Positions 47,041 through 57,430 of a stretch of DNA of 64,000 nt are shown here, piece by piece. Source of the stretch: Meghimatium bilineatum (Eukaryota; Mollusca; Gastropoda; Stylommatophora; Philomycidae). The translations under genes were made by a program, and so were the position numbers. The first letter of the stretch is position 1. Every line of letters starts with the position of its first letter. The DNA lies in NCBI GenBank assembly GCA_034231615.1, contig CM067298.1, positions 6,317,799-6,381,798 of the forward strand. Direction: 5' to 3'. The notes under the pieces were generated by a model. It worked only from the letters and a program-made list of their open reading frames with translations. It did no database searches and was not told the origin of the DNA.

Positions 47041-47461
47041 TAATCATAGATGATCTTCTGTCTGAAATTCATTGCGGATTTCATGCTGGTCGTCGGGCAG
47101 GGGACGTGATCTTTATTACACATAATTGGAAAGACTTCAAATCAAACGACATACTAAGAGAGGAGACAAAACAAGAATATGTGACGAACATCATCAGAAA
47201 ACGCCGCTGGACATGCATCGGCCACGTACTTAGAATGAAGGAAGATATAATTCCACGACACGCCTTTATATGGACACCAGACGGGAAAAGAAAACAGGGA
47301 AGACCAAAAACAACGATCAGAAGAACATTTATAAATGAACTAAAATCAACAGGCATAAATGCACAAGTCCTGCAATACCTGGCAACTGACCGACTGGCAT
47401 GGAGAACTATGACATCCGCCCTATGGGCCAGACGCGACAAAAGAGGAACTGACTGACTGAT
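47041..47461 (+). mobile_element. Mosaic of two LINE fragments with GACTGACTGA tail
   Basis: 47046-47115 encodes SEIHCGFHAGR, an RT fragment like the LINE at 42510. It is joined directly to a family-B type 3' end: DFKSNDILREETKQEYVTN, RWTCIGHVLRMK and PDGKRKQGRPKTTIRRTF. The latter ends in GACTGACTGA, a 3' microsatellite tail. Confidence 0.75.
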
Positions 47462-47789
47462 TGTGAGGTGTGTTATGCTGCATCATTTTAAACAATAGAG
47501 TTACACTTGTCAGTCACACTTGTCAGCAAAGCTATAAGTGAGTGAGGTATAAATGTGTCCAGCCAAATTAAAAAGCTAGATGGTTTGTTACCACACCCTA
47601 ATATGTTTAGACAAAAATACACACAAATAATACTAGCGTTTATTTATATGTGAGAACATGAACTTAGGGAGATGTGAGGTGCCATTACTTTTCTAAGTTA
47701 TTCCACATGGATGCTTAGTCTCCTCCTACTGATATTGAGGGAATGGATGCTAATGGTTCTTGTGACTTGTCAATTGAACATTCTTCAAA

Positions 47790-48050
47790 TTCAGCCCCAT
47801 GCAAATTCCATTACTACCACACTTGTTACCTTTCGGGCTGATACATCTGATTTTAGCTTTGCTTCTGCATTTCTTGTACCCCATCTGGAGTGGAACATCC
47901 GACTCCACCTCAAAACATTCAGAAGTTCTTTCCTTCAACAGTTAGTTGATTAAATAGCATTATTACATTACTACAGTATTCATCACTTTTCTCTTGTGCT
48001 GCTACGGAACTCTCCATTTTGTCGGACATCCTCAGAATGTTTGGTTATAA
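47790..48050 (+). mobile_element. LINE C-terminal fragment plus 3' UTR-like motif
   Basis: The frame contains FRADTSDFSFASAFLVP followed by WNIRLHLKTFRSSFLQQL, resembling the C-terminus of jockey/CR1-type proteins. The motif CTCTCCATTTTGTCGGACAT at about 48010-48030 also occurs, diverged, at 41998-42043 and 59498-59556. Confidence 0.5.
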
Positions 48051-48265
48051 TTCTACACCGTGCATGGAAGATTACAGTCAATTCTTTGCTCCCATATCAT
48101 GCCAATCAACAGCAGGTTACTTCATTTTTAAACCAGATATTGCAACCTTATTTCGAACTCACAACCTAATAACATGAACCAAATGTCTTGAAGTGAAACT
48201 TCTCAAAATGGAAATTTGACTATATATTGAAACAACTATATATTGAATGTAAATGTATAGACACA

Positions 48266-48271
48266 TTTATT
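48266..48271 (-). terminator. Candidate poly(A) signal of GBE1
   Basis: AATAAA on the minus strand, about 220 bp past the GBE1 stop. The stretch between holds a three-copy ~36-bp repeat (48355-48450). Confidence 0.55.
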
Positions 48272-48489
48272 CAATGTTCACTAACAATGATAAGAAGTAA
48301 ATGTGAAAACATGTGTATATTGTGCATTGTCTTCTTGTTAGCAGACTTGCTGATTTAGCTAAGAGTCATCTGATAAATCAAGATGTTTAGAGACTTGAGT
48401 CATCTGATAAATAAAGATGGTTAAGACACGAATCATCTGATGAAAACAAGAAGCATAGGGTAAATGATCAGAATCTGTATGACAAACGA

Positions 48490-50598
48490 TCATTCAATCT
48501 TAGCCAAAACTATGACAGTTCTGTTTGGTATGTATACAAATGTGTGATTGGCTCTGTTAGAAAAAGGTTCAGGGAAGGTAGAGAACTTCACGCTATGGTC
48601 TAAACGTCTGTGGCCTCCAAACTCTTCTGCATCAGAGTCGAGAACTATTCTATAAATTCCAGAAACTTGAACTCCAATCTTGTAGTCTGTGTAGCTTTTA
48701 GTAGGATGAAAGTTGAAAACAAAAACTAGAATGTTAGCACGCTCAAATACAACCACTTTATCGTCCTGATGTTTTAAAGTGACATAATTTTGACTATTCA
48801 GAAGCCAGTTGTATGTTGATTCCAGGTGAATCATTGCTCGGTCAAATTTGTTGAGATAGCCATATTTAAGCAGGTCATCGTCTGCGAGATTGAATTGGCG
48901 CCGGGCATAATGGTAACTCTCTTTGTTACCAGCACGAGGAAAATCTAACCATTCAGGGTGACCAAACTCGTTGCCAATGAAGTTAAGATATGCTTCTCCG
49001 CCCAATCCTATTGTTATTAACCTAATCATCTTGTGAAGAGCAATGCCTCTGTCAATGATCAAGTTCTCTCCACTCGCCTTAGACATGTGAGAGTACATCT
49101 CTTTATCCATTAACCAGAATGCGATGGTTTTGTCCCCAACAAGTGCCTGGTCGTGGGACTCTGCATATGCAATACATTTTTCAGCATATCGGCGGTTCGT
49201 TAGAGTGTGTACAATATCATCCAGGATCCAGTCCTCATCTGATCTTTCCTTCAGGATCTTGATCCACATATCAGGTATAGCCATCGCTAGTCTATAATCA
49301 AACCCATACCCGCCTTCAATGAGCGGACGACATAATAAAGGTATGCCAGACACTTCCTCGGCAACTGTGATGATGAACTCTCCGTAGAGTTTGTGCAACA
49401 TGTGGTTTGCAAGCATTAAGTAACACAATGACTCTGTGTCGGTGTTAATACTAAAGTATTCATCGTAGTGTCCACTGAATCCATGCCCCATTCCGTGGGT
49501 GTGATAAATCATTGATGTAACACCATCAAATCTGAACCCATCAAAATGGTACTCCTCAATCCACCATCTCAAGTTTGATAGAAGGAAACGTATAACTTCC
49601 CATTCGGTGTAATTGAATAGTCTAGAATCCCACAAGTCATGATTACCTCTACCGCCGTCGTGGAAGAAGCATGAATTTGTTCCATCAAAGTGATTAATGC
49701 CATCCACTGTGTTCTTGCATGCATGGCTATGTATTACATCCAACAATACAACGATACCTCTTCCATGGGCCACATCAATCAACTCTTTAAGTTCCTCTGG
49801 ATTTCCGTAACGACTGGACGCAGCGAAAAAACTAGTTATCTGGTAACCAAAACTAGCATAGTATGCATGCTCCATGATTGCCATTAGCTGAATAGCGTTG
49901 TAGCCAAGGTCTGCAATTCTTGGAATAACATTATGTGTGAATTCTTTGTAAGACGAAACCTTTCCTTCCCATGATGCAATTCCAACATGGCTCTCATATA
50001 TCTTCAGTCCACCAGTGTGAGTTGGGTGAGGTTTTGTAAATGTGTACTTTTCTGGAGGGTCCCAGAAAATCTCCTCAAATATTGGCACATTTTTGGGACG
50101 CTTCACCATTTTCGCCCATGGACAGATACGATCAACAACTTCTCCATTATGTAATTTCATTCCAAGCTTGAGTTTACTTTCATGTTTTATGGGACACGAT
50201 CCGTCTGAATTTGCTTGTATATTTAAAAACCACCTACCGAAATCTCCTTTCTTAAATGCATACCTGTCTTCAATCTGCCAATTGTTAAAGTCACCTCGAA
50301 GATACATGCCCGCTGCGCCCGGTGCCCATTCTGTTGCGGTGATAGAATTGTTCTTCAGCCGATGAATACCAAATATTTCATAGCCTCTAGAAAACTGTTC
50401 CAGACTGCCTTCAGTTTGCTCGATCCTCGATACGATGTCGTAGAAGCAGCTGTACCGTCTCTTTATTTCACACTCGTACATTCGAAGATAGCCATCAATT
50501 CTAAATGTAGTTTCCAGGTCAGGATGTACCGGAAGTTTAAATAAGTCCCCTTGTTCATTTTTTCCATATGATCCCTTTTTATCAGATACCCCGGCCAT
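48490..50598 (-). CDS. GBE1: 1,4-alpha-glucan branching enzyme, single exon, complete
   Basis: This enzyme transfers a cut alpha-1,4-glucan segment to an alpha-1,6 linkage, making the branches of glycogen in the cytosol. The uninterrupted frame has 702 residues, as in the human enzyme, and aligns from end to end by eye. A CBM48-type N-terminal domain covers about 70-165 (EWAPGA, GDFNNW). The GH13 catalytic barrel follows: ESHVGI at 202-207, [20 protein letters not shown] at 238-257, LLDVIHSHA at 285-293. The nucleophile is D358 in [10 protein letters not shown], the acid/base E414 in TVAEEVSG, and the transition-state stabiliser D483 in [25 protein letters not shown] is at 543-555, and a C-terminal beta domain carries [18 protein letters not shown]. 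An in-frame TGA two codons before the ATG, with A at -3 and G at +4, fixes the start. Vertebrate GBE1 genes have many introns, so the intronless form is notable. There is no damage and no genomic poly(A) tract. Confidence 0.98.
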   Translation of the reverse strand: MAGVSDKKGSYGKNEQGDLFKLPVHPDLETTFRIDGYLRMYECEIKRRYSCFYDIVSRIEQTEGSLEQFSRGYEIFGIHRLKNNSITATEWAPGAAGMYLRGDFNNWQIEDRYAFKKGDFGRWFLNIQANSDGSCPIKHESKLKLGMKLHNGEVVDRICPWAKMVKRPKNVPIFEEIFWDPPEKYTFTKPHPTHTGGLKIYESHVGIASWEGKVSSYKEFTHNVIPRIADLGYNAIQLMAIMEHAYYASFGYQITSFFAASSRYGNPEELKELIDVAHGRGIVVLLDVIHSHACKNTVDGINHFDGTNSCFFHDGGRGNHDLWDSRLFNYTEWEVIRFLLSNLRWWIEEYHFDGFRFDGVTSMIYHTHGMGHGFSGHYDEYFSINTDTESLCYLMLANHMLHKLYGEFIITVAEEVSGIPLLCRPLIEGGYGFDYRLAMAIPDMWIKILKERSDEDWILDDIVHTLTNRRYAEKCIAYAESHDQALVGDKTIAFWLMDKEMYSHMSKASGENLIIDRGIALHKMIRLITIGLGGEAYLNFIGNEFGHPEWLDFPRAGNKESYHYARRQFNLADDDLLKYGYLNKFDRAMIHLESTYNWLLNSQNYVTLKHQDDKVVVFERANILVFVFNFHPTKSYTDYKIGVQVSGIYRIVLDSDAEEFGGHRRLDHSVKFSTFPEPFSNRANHTFVYIPNRTVIVLAKIE

Positions 50599-50724
50599 TC
50601 TTCAGAATCGTCGACTTGCAAGTGCCGGAATAATTTAAAACTAACGTCCAACTTTGATTTTATTCGGCGCAAATGCCAAAATTTTTACAGTTTGTGGAAT
50701 TAAAGTGTGCACACTTAGGTGTAC
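50599..50724 (-). promoter_or_regulatory. GBE1 5' flank
   Basis: Only about 125 bp separate the start codon from the tail of a LINE fragment. No TATA box is evident. An in-frame stop lies at 50602-50604. The core promoter probably lies here or within the LINE, but this is inference. Confidence 0.35.
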
Positions 50725-51190
50725 AGTTCATTCATTCATTCATTTTCCATTTGCGCTGAAGTTAGCGCATAGGGCAGATGTCAGATCTCTCAAATTCTGT
50801 CTGTTCAAAGCTATTCTGTGCAGTTCTTGAATAGTATGAATATTGGTTGTTGTACTTTCTCTAAGTATTGTTCTTCTGAGTGTTTCTTTTGGTCTACCCT
50901 TGCTCTTTTGCCTGTATGTATCCATTCAAGAGATTGGTGGTGTATTCTGTTGGTGTCTGCGCGTAGGACATGTCCGATGTAGGACCAACGGCGTTTTCTG
51001 ATAACATCTATGATGAAATTTTGATGTGTCTCTTCTCTGATTTTATCATTTGATTTGAATTCACTCCAATGTGTGTTAGTTATCCTACGAAGACATTTGT
51101 TCTCGAAACGCAGTAATTTCTTTTCTGAAGATAAAGAGCGTTTCCAGCTCTCACATCACATATGATAGCACCGGAATAACGCCGGAATCA
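50725..51190 (-). mobile_element. RTE-like LINE 3' end (family B) just upstream of GBE1
   Basis: The minus-strand translation, with frameshifts, reads RITNTHWSEFKSNDK, SKGRPKETLRRTIL and NIHTIQELHRIALNRQN, and ends in TGAATGAATGAATGAA. It is a close relative of 22600-22990 and in the same orientation as GBE1. 51191-51420 is AT-rich with a small AATTCACACAAC repeat near 51255-51290. Confidence 0.8.
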
Positions 51191-51419
51191 AATAAAGATG
51201 TACAGTTGCTACAAATTAAAAATGGAATACGAAGTATATTCTTTTACCCGTTCAATTCACTCAACAATTCACACAACAATTCACACAACAGACGGAATCG
51301 ACCAAACAGATTCTATACAATCTGTTACGTAAAAAGAATACATTGCAAATTGTTGACCAAAAATGACAATACTAATGCACATTAAAAGAAAAAAATAGAA
51401 GGTTAATTAGAAAATCGAT

Positions 51420-52460
51420 GAGTTTCTTGGTTCTTTGGTTGCTGATCAAGCTGTCCATGGGCTCATGCCATTAGACCCAATGCCATTGTGTGATATATGC
51501 ATGTGTTTGTGAGCTGTTGTTTTGTTCCATATAATGTGTTCCATTTATCTGGCCCTGGAGGGAGAAGCATTTTCCTGATGTCATTAAGCGCTGGGCATTC
51601 AAAAAGGTCGTGGTCAAGAGTTTATTAGGGACGAGTGCACAGCCGGCACCCTGGAGTGTGTTGTGGTTGTATTCTGTTCAGGTGAGTGCGCAGTCTGAAG
51701 ATGATACTCTGGTCTTTTCTTCCCAGGAGGTTGATGTCTTTAGGATTTGGACTGGTCATATATTTCTAGATTTCGCTCCCAGTGTTTCCCATGGCCTATC
51801 TGTTCATCCAATTTTCTGTGTTCGCAGATTTCAACATCATTTTAACAGTGTGCATGGTTGTTTCTGTATATGGCTGTTCTTGTTGTGCTCCCATCTTTGC
51901 TAGTCTGCCTGCCTTGTCATTGTCAGGTGTGTTTGAGTGGCCAGGATTCCACTGCATAACAATGCTGACTTCATAAGATGTAAGAAGTTGGTTGGCATGG
52001 TGATATATTTCAACTAGCTCAGGTTTACAATGTCCATCACATTCTAGTGCTTGAAGATCAGACATAGAATCTGTAAAAATCACAATGTTTTGGACTTTTT
52101 ATGGAAAGGCATCAAATATGGTCATATAATATGATCAAATAAAGGCATTAGGTGATACAAGGTAACTTCTAGTTATAACTTCTGTTATTTCAGCTTCATA
52201 GTTAGAACATATCTCCCGACAGAATCAAACAACTCATCAGATGTTTTGTCTGGGTATTCTATATAGACACCATAACCTGCTTTGATGGTGGCTTTAAAAG
52301 CAGGCCCATCTGTATAGACGTGGATCCATTGTTCTGGGTAGGTGTCTCTTGTTTTCTGATGAATTTCTTGTATATTGTCTTTCCTCGTGTGAATGATGGT
52401 TAATAGTATCCTCTGGTCGTTAAGCGTAAGGGTGGAAGCCGTCGTTTTCATTCCAAGGCT
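51420..52460 (-). mobile_element. LINE RNase H region, sister copy of 28306-29920
   Basis: The minus strand encodes WIHVYTDGPAFKATIKAGYG, MIFTDSMSDLQALE, MQWNPGHSNTPDNDKAGRLA and, with stops, a terminal 'DHDLFECPAL' segment. RNase H acidic residues are visible but TDGS has become TDGP. It is truncated at both ends. A run of alternating purine/pyrimidine (GCGCGCGCACGCACGCG) sits at 52588-52606. Confidence 0.8.
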
Positions 52461-52699
52461 GGTAGTGCCGTAAATGCGAGACTGGATGTGTTAAATGTAC
52501 AGTAGATGACTGGTAGTGCCGTAAATACGACTTTGGTAGGGGAAAAAATACAGATTTAGACTCAAGTCAACAATTATCACACACACATCGCGCGCGCACG
52601 CACGCGAGAGAGATTGATTATTCAGCTAAGAAAGAGATTAGTAATGATCATAAAAAAACATCACTGGTGAAAAATGTATGCTAAGTGGCAGACGGGAAA

Positions 52700-53110
52700 A
52701 AGAACTATTAAACAATTATATTTTTCCAGTTGCAGCAGCATATGGTCATGAAACTTGTGCAATGACATCCGCAATGGAAAAGAAAATCTCGATATTTTAA
52801 AGGAAAGTACTATAGACAAGTTATAAGAATATCAGGGATATAAAGATGAACTAACGCAGGAGTCCTTAAAGACCTGAACAAAAAAATGGTTTTGGTTCCT
52901 CAGAACTATCATAAAAAGCAAGTTGATATAATTTGGCATATAAAAAGAAAAACCAATGGTTTAGAAAGATTAATCATAGAGAAAAGGGTTCCAGAAAAGA
53001 GAAAAAAAATGCAGATCAAGACGGCAATGGACACATGGTATCAAAAGACCTTCTGAATATGAAACTGGAGGAGCATGGGCAACTTGCACAGAACCAGGAA
53101 CTTACATAGT
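52700..53110 (+). mobile_element. Decayed RTE-like LINE fragment
   Basis: Frames in turn show AAYGHETCAMTSAMEKKIS, then a 'GKRVPEKRKKMQIKTAMD'-like segment. This is the 'YGCETW' to C-terminal layout with many frameshifts. Confidence 0.55.
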
Positions 53111-53903
53111 TGCGACGAGGTAAGGTAAAGCAACCTGCCGTCGGGGATGACGATAACTCTTCATGTACTTTACACCGAAGCAACTATTAGATGGCGTAGC
53201 CAGTTCCCTTCCTTGGTGTCTTTACCTCCCCTTGCTCATGCGGCAGTTATGAGAATAACAGGATAATATAAGAGAAACCAATAAATATAATAGACTATCA
53301 TTATCACCATGCCCGTGGAGCAACTGGAGCTAAGACTTCCAGTTTATGGTGCAAAGAATATGACAACTATCTTTTCTTTCCATGCATGTCGCAGGAGACG
53401 ACTAAGGAGAGTTGGGGGATAGGCTGACATTCTATCACCTGTGAAAAATAATCATCATTGTCACATTTCATCTCAATTTCTTACTTTAAGAAATTTCTGA
53501 ATATCTGGCTCCCGTGTCCTATTGTAGAATCTTTCAAAAGCACTGATTTTTGGTGAACATTATGTAGGTAATTTTTTTTAAAGTTGATAAGCTTTCAAGT
53601 GAAGGCCAGAAGAAAAAAGCTTTCAAAGGATGCTTTAGGGAATTCTCAAGCATTGCATGGTTGACCCGATTTCTTGGGAACCACATCTCTTGACTATCCA
53701 GTCTGACAGTGAAGCAGCGCGGTTATTAAAACTTTTAAACAAAGTAGAATAATGCAGGCAATTAGGAAGAGACAAAAATGAAAGCAGAGATCAAAACTTT
53801 TGTTCCTTTATCTCGAGACATACTGTACTCCTGCTCACACTACAACGGGGTTTTTTTTTTCAATCCCAGATTGCACTGCTCTGCCATCTTGGAACTATAA
53901 ACA
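53111..53903. other. Unassigned, possible interspersed repeat
   Basis: 53110-53430 is more GC-rich than its surroundings (CAACCTGCCGTCGGGGATGA, GTCGCAGGAGACGACTAAGG) and looks like a non-coding element, but no family is recognised. Confidence 0.3.
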
Positions 53904-54428
53904 CTAAACTGTTACACCATGCTCATCTTCACTTGCGAAGGAGGAACTCCGTCCTGAGTCGGTCCATTGTCTTTTCCCAGGTGGTTTGTTATCCACTCTT
54001 GCTATTAAGCGAAGGGGTGATTGTTGTTCGAGCTTGTATTCCAAGACCAGATATGTGGCCTCGGCTGTGCTATGACAGTGTCTGTTCAGGATGCCCCTCA
54101 CGTTTTCTATCCAACTTTTTCGTGATCTTCCTTTGGCTTTGTACTCTGATCTCATTTGGTTATATGCCTGTACGGTAAACTTGTCTTGATGCATTCTCAT
54201 AATGTGGCCAAACCACTTGATCTGCTGCCTTTCTATGTATTCTGTGCAGGATGTTATACCTAGTCTTTCCCTGATGTCTTCATTTCGTAATCTATCAAAC
54301 CTGATGACCCCCGCAGCTTTCCTCAAGCATTTCATCTCACATGCCACTAAATTTCTGTAATGTGAAGATGAGATAGAACAGGTTTGGCACTGGTAACACA
54401 GTGTTGGTAGGAATATACTGTACATCAT
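53904..54428 (-). mobile_element. RTE-like LINE 3' end (family A), best preserved copy
   Basis: A 174-residue frame contains LPTLCYQCQTCSISSS, ACEMKCLRKAAGVIRFDRLR, EYIERQQIKWFGHIMRMH and YKAKGRSRKSWIENVRGI, ending NKPPGKRQW. It covers the post-RT region only. Its end corresponds to the segment that became the 41-bp array at 6123. Confidence 0.8.
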
Positions 54429-55474
54429 TTGTCTTTTAACTTACATCTCGATCTTGGGGTGAAGAAGTAGTGATGATTGTTGGTATGTTTCTGTGTGTGC
54501 CTTTAACAGCTCGTCTTTATCAAGGTTTACATTTTGTGTGAAAATACTACCGAGATATTAGTAGTATTTTCACTCCTATACCTGTTTTAACTGATACCTG
54601 AGTCGGCGTGGGTGTATAGCGTCAAGCGTTTGCTAACAGCATTTAACTTTATATATGAATCATTATCATATAAGCGTTTATTAGTGGTAGGAATTCCACT
54701 TTGGAAATGTCAACAAAATGTAGGTAATATATTTCTAATTCTGGAAAGGGAATCATGTATCATTCCAAACCACAAGCTTGCGCCTTTTCACCATCACCAA
54801 AGTTCTTGTTGACGTACAAGAACATTTATTTGCTTATCACATTGGCCCATATACACTGGTGTTATGTCCTACATAAATACTGTATATATGAACATATACA
54901 ATATGATATGTTAGCAAACATACATAGCATTTAACTGCAGGCACTATCGTTCAAACAGTAACTCAATCCTAGGAACCGTTTACTCTAAGCTGCGATACGA
55001 ACACAAATGACTGTCAACAAAACAGACGTAATGCGCAGACAGAGGTCTACTAAATCTTAAGATATGTTATTACAAACCAATACACGACTTCAACTACTGA
55101 ACCATTTATGCACACCTCAATACCCCATTATTTGAATATATGAATAAATCGATATCAAGTCTAGAACTTCAATAACTCGCTATTTTAAAAGATTAATAAA
55201 AGAACGGCCTGTTCTGATCAGATCGATTGATACCTGTCTGACCTTACTACCACGGATGATGTGCCAGGTGTAAGTTGCTACTGGTTCCAGTAATGAACTC
55301 TTGAGTTGATTGTTATGTTAAAGCCAGGTGTTTGTTCTTGTTGATCCGGCTTATTTGTGACAAAGAAAATACTCTAAGCAGGAGAACAAGACTTTGGTAA
55401 GTTATTTCATTTGTGTATGCGATGTGTATTTTGTACCACTTGAAACTTGAATAATATGTGTGTGTTTTACTGTG
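54429..55474. other. Intergenic, nothing recognised
   Basis: AT-rich with no supported gene. Confidence 0.3.
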
Positions 55475-55590
55475 AGAGAGTCAAAATAAAAGTGGATAAT
55501 ATTGTTTATGAGAGAGTCAAAATAACAGTGGATAATATTGTTTATGAGAGAGTCAAGATAACAGTGGATAATATTGTTTATGAGAGCCAC
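55475..55590. repeat. 36-bp tandem repeat, ~3.5 copies
   Basis: Units contain GAGAGAGTCAAAATAACAGT and then GGATAATATTGTTTAT. Confidence 0.85.
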
Positions 55591-55689
55591 GATAGTAGAA
55601 ATTTGTGGCGAGTTCTACGTATGTATTCTTTTCTTTCTTTTCGCTTTTTCGAGAAACCAACGCGCTTGAGAACCGCTACATATACCAAT

Positions 55690-55830
55690 TTGGTACTATT
55701 TTAATTTAATTTTGTTTTAATTTGTGTCTTAATTTTTATCAAAGGGCCTTTTGGTCGAAACGTTATTGATGTTTGTTATTATGTGTGTGTGTGTTTAGTG
55801 ATTATAAAAACTTCATTTCCCTATTCCTGG
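55690..55830 (+). mobile_element. Penelope-like 3' segment with hammerhead-like core
   Basis: Contains GGGCCTTTTGGTCGAAACGT, then a GT-rich stretch and CTTCATTTCCCTATTCCTGG. It is homologous to the insert at 43881-44039 in the opposite orientation. The stem GGCC/GGTC followed by GAAAC fits a hammerhead core; the catalytic CUGAUGA side is degraded. Confidence 0.55.
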
Positions 55831-55949
55831 ATTTACCTCTTGGATTTCAGTTTTGCACAGTAAGTACATATTATCAATCTTTACTTGTGAGACAGGGCTG
55901 ATTAGGTATTCAACCTCCATATACGTGTATGTGCTTTGACAGAGTTCAT

Positions 55950-56345
55950 CATTATCATCATCAAGTGCCGTCTTCGCAATGAAAGTTGGCTGCAAAAGAC
56001 CTCCAACTTCCCCTGTTTCTTTCTTTATTTTTGATGGTGCACTCTGCTAGACTGTAACCTGTCCATCTTCTGATGTTACTCTCCCACTTATATCTCTGCC
56101 TATCTCTAGCTCGCTTCCCTTCGACATTACCCTCACGTAAGGTCTTAAACAATGTGTTATGTCTTTTAATGTGTCCAAAATATTTTATTTGCCTGATCTT
56201 TATTTCCCTTAGTAATTTCTTTCTTCATATTATGTGTTGTCAGAACGTCTTTATTTGTTTTCTTCTCTGTCCATGGTGTTCTCCCTATTCATCTATATAT
56301 CCACATCTCAAAGGCACAAATTCTCAAAGTTGATATGGTGTTGAA
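55950..56345 (-). mobile_element. RTE-like LINE 3' end (family D)
   Basis: The minus strand encodes GKRARDRQRYKWESNIRRWT and CTIKNKERNRGSWRSF, ending CEDGT and then a TGATGATGATAATGATGA tail. It is homologous to the 3' end of the element at 57443-59226. A ~60-bp sequence to its right is repeated at 56327-56390 and 56418-56475. Confidence 0.8.
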
Positions 56346-56707
56346 TATTCTTTTATTTGCATGATATGTGACAGAGTTTATTATGTGTTGTCACATTCCT
56401 TGTGTGATCTTTAACATAGTTGATTTGGTGTTGAATGTTCTTTTACTTGTATGATTTTTGACAGAGTTTGAGTTCTGAGCTGGAAGTTTTTTACAACTAC
56501 AATCGATTTCCCTGCCGCAGGAAGAAACTAAGTCAAAGTGCTCGGTCGACGTGTCTGTTGCTAAGCAACGACACTATATCGGCTCCCAGCCATAATTCAT
56601 GATCAAAACAGAGGACCGGCGAAAACGTTAATGAGCTCAAACGAATTACTAATTCTTCAAAGAAGGGCAGATGTGAAGACCAGCTTCCATGTCAGGTTTT
56701 TTGAAGT

Positions 56708-56901
56708 CATGTACACAGTGGCGTAGCGAGAGGGGGGGGCGGAGGTACGGATCGCCCCGGGCGGCATCATCGGGAGGGCGGCAAATGTTATTTTAGTCCA
56801 GTCTTTCACAATCGCTGACATATTTTTGTAATGTCATAAAGGCGGAAAATTATGATTCTGCCCCGGGCGCCATTTACCCACGCTACGCCACTGCATGTAC
56901 A
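56708..56901. mobile_element. Complete hAT-type MITE with 8-bp target duplication
   Basis: CATGTACA occurs at 56708-56715 and 56894-56901. The 178-bp element between begins CAGTGGCGTAGCG and ends CGCTACGCCACTG, an inverted repeat. It has GC-rich subterminal blocks (CGCCCCGGGCG and CCCCGGGCGCC) and no coding capacity. Eight-bp duplications and CAGTGGCG ends are typical of hAT transposons. Confidence 0.9.
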
Positions 56902-57119
56902 AGCTCTGGTTCCTGTATCCATTTCTTTAAATAAACTAAATTCATTTTCGTTCTGGCGTTCATGCCGATTGATTTTGGTGCCTCCTACTGGTCTCCCAAC
57001 CTACTTTAGGCACTGGGAAGACATTTTTCTAAAGATTTGGGGGGAAATGAGGGGGGTAACTAAATATGTATTTTAATAAATATAATAGACTGTCCTGCAA
57101 CACGCAGAGATATTCATAA
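56902..57119. other. Spacer, nothing recognised
   Basis: No gene or repeat supported. Confidence 0.3.
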
Positions 57120-57265
57120 CTTCAGGAGCAGGTACCTCACTTGACAGAATTAGAAACTAAGGGAACAGATACCTCACTTGACAGAATACGAAACTAAAGG
57201 AGCAGATACCTCGACAGAATACGAAACTAAGGGATCAGATACCTCATTTGACAGAATATGAAACT
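57120..57265. repeat. ~37-bp minisatellite interrupted by the Penelope-like insertion
   Basis: Units contain GAAACTAAGGGAACAGATAC and then CTCACTTGACAGAATA. A similar unit reappears at about 59567-59600, on the far side of the nested elements. Confidence 0.8.
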
Positions 57266-57279
57266 AATAGTAAAGCAAA

Positions 57280-57430
57280 ATTAATTAAACAGGTTACTAA
57301 AAACACTTACCTGGCCTATGAATAAAAATATAAAAAAATGTATATATAAAAAACGTACAATAAAACAAAATAGGACAATTCTCCACGTATCGGCTCAAAT
57401 GGAACCTTTTTCAAGAGACAAACAACAGTA
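57280..57430 (-). mobile_element. Penelope-like terminal segment, inverted arm (left)
   Basis: Reverse complement of 59330-59495: both contain, in opposite orientation, AGGTTCCATTTGAGCCGA, TACGTGGAGAATTGTCC and CAGGTAAGTGTTTT. It resembles a Penelope-like terminal repeat with a hammerhead-type core. Confidence 0.65.

Noticed and set aside
50042-50365. 107-codon frame opposite GBE1
   Set aside because: Antisense shadow of a highly conserved coding sequence.
48490-50598. GBE1 as a processed pseudogene
   Set aside because: The frame is intact over 702 codons with all catalytic residues and no poly(A) tract or target duplication is visible, so a working gene is more likely.
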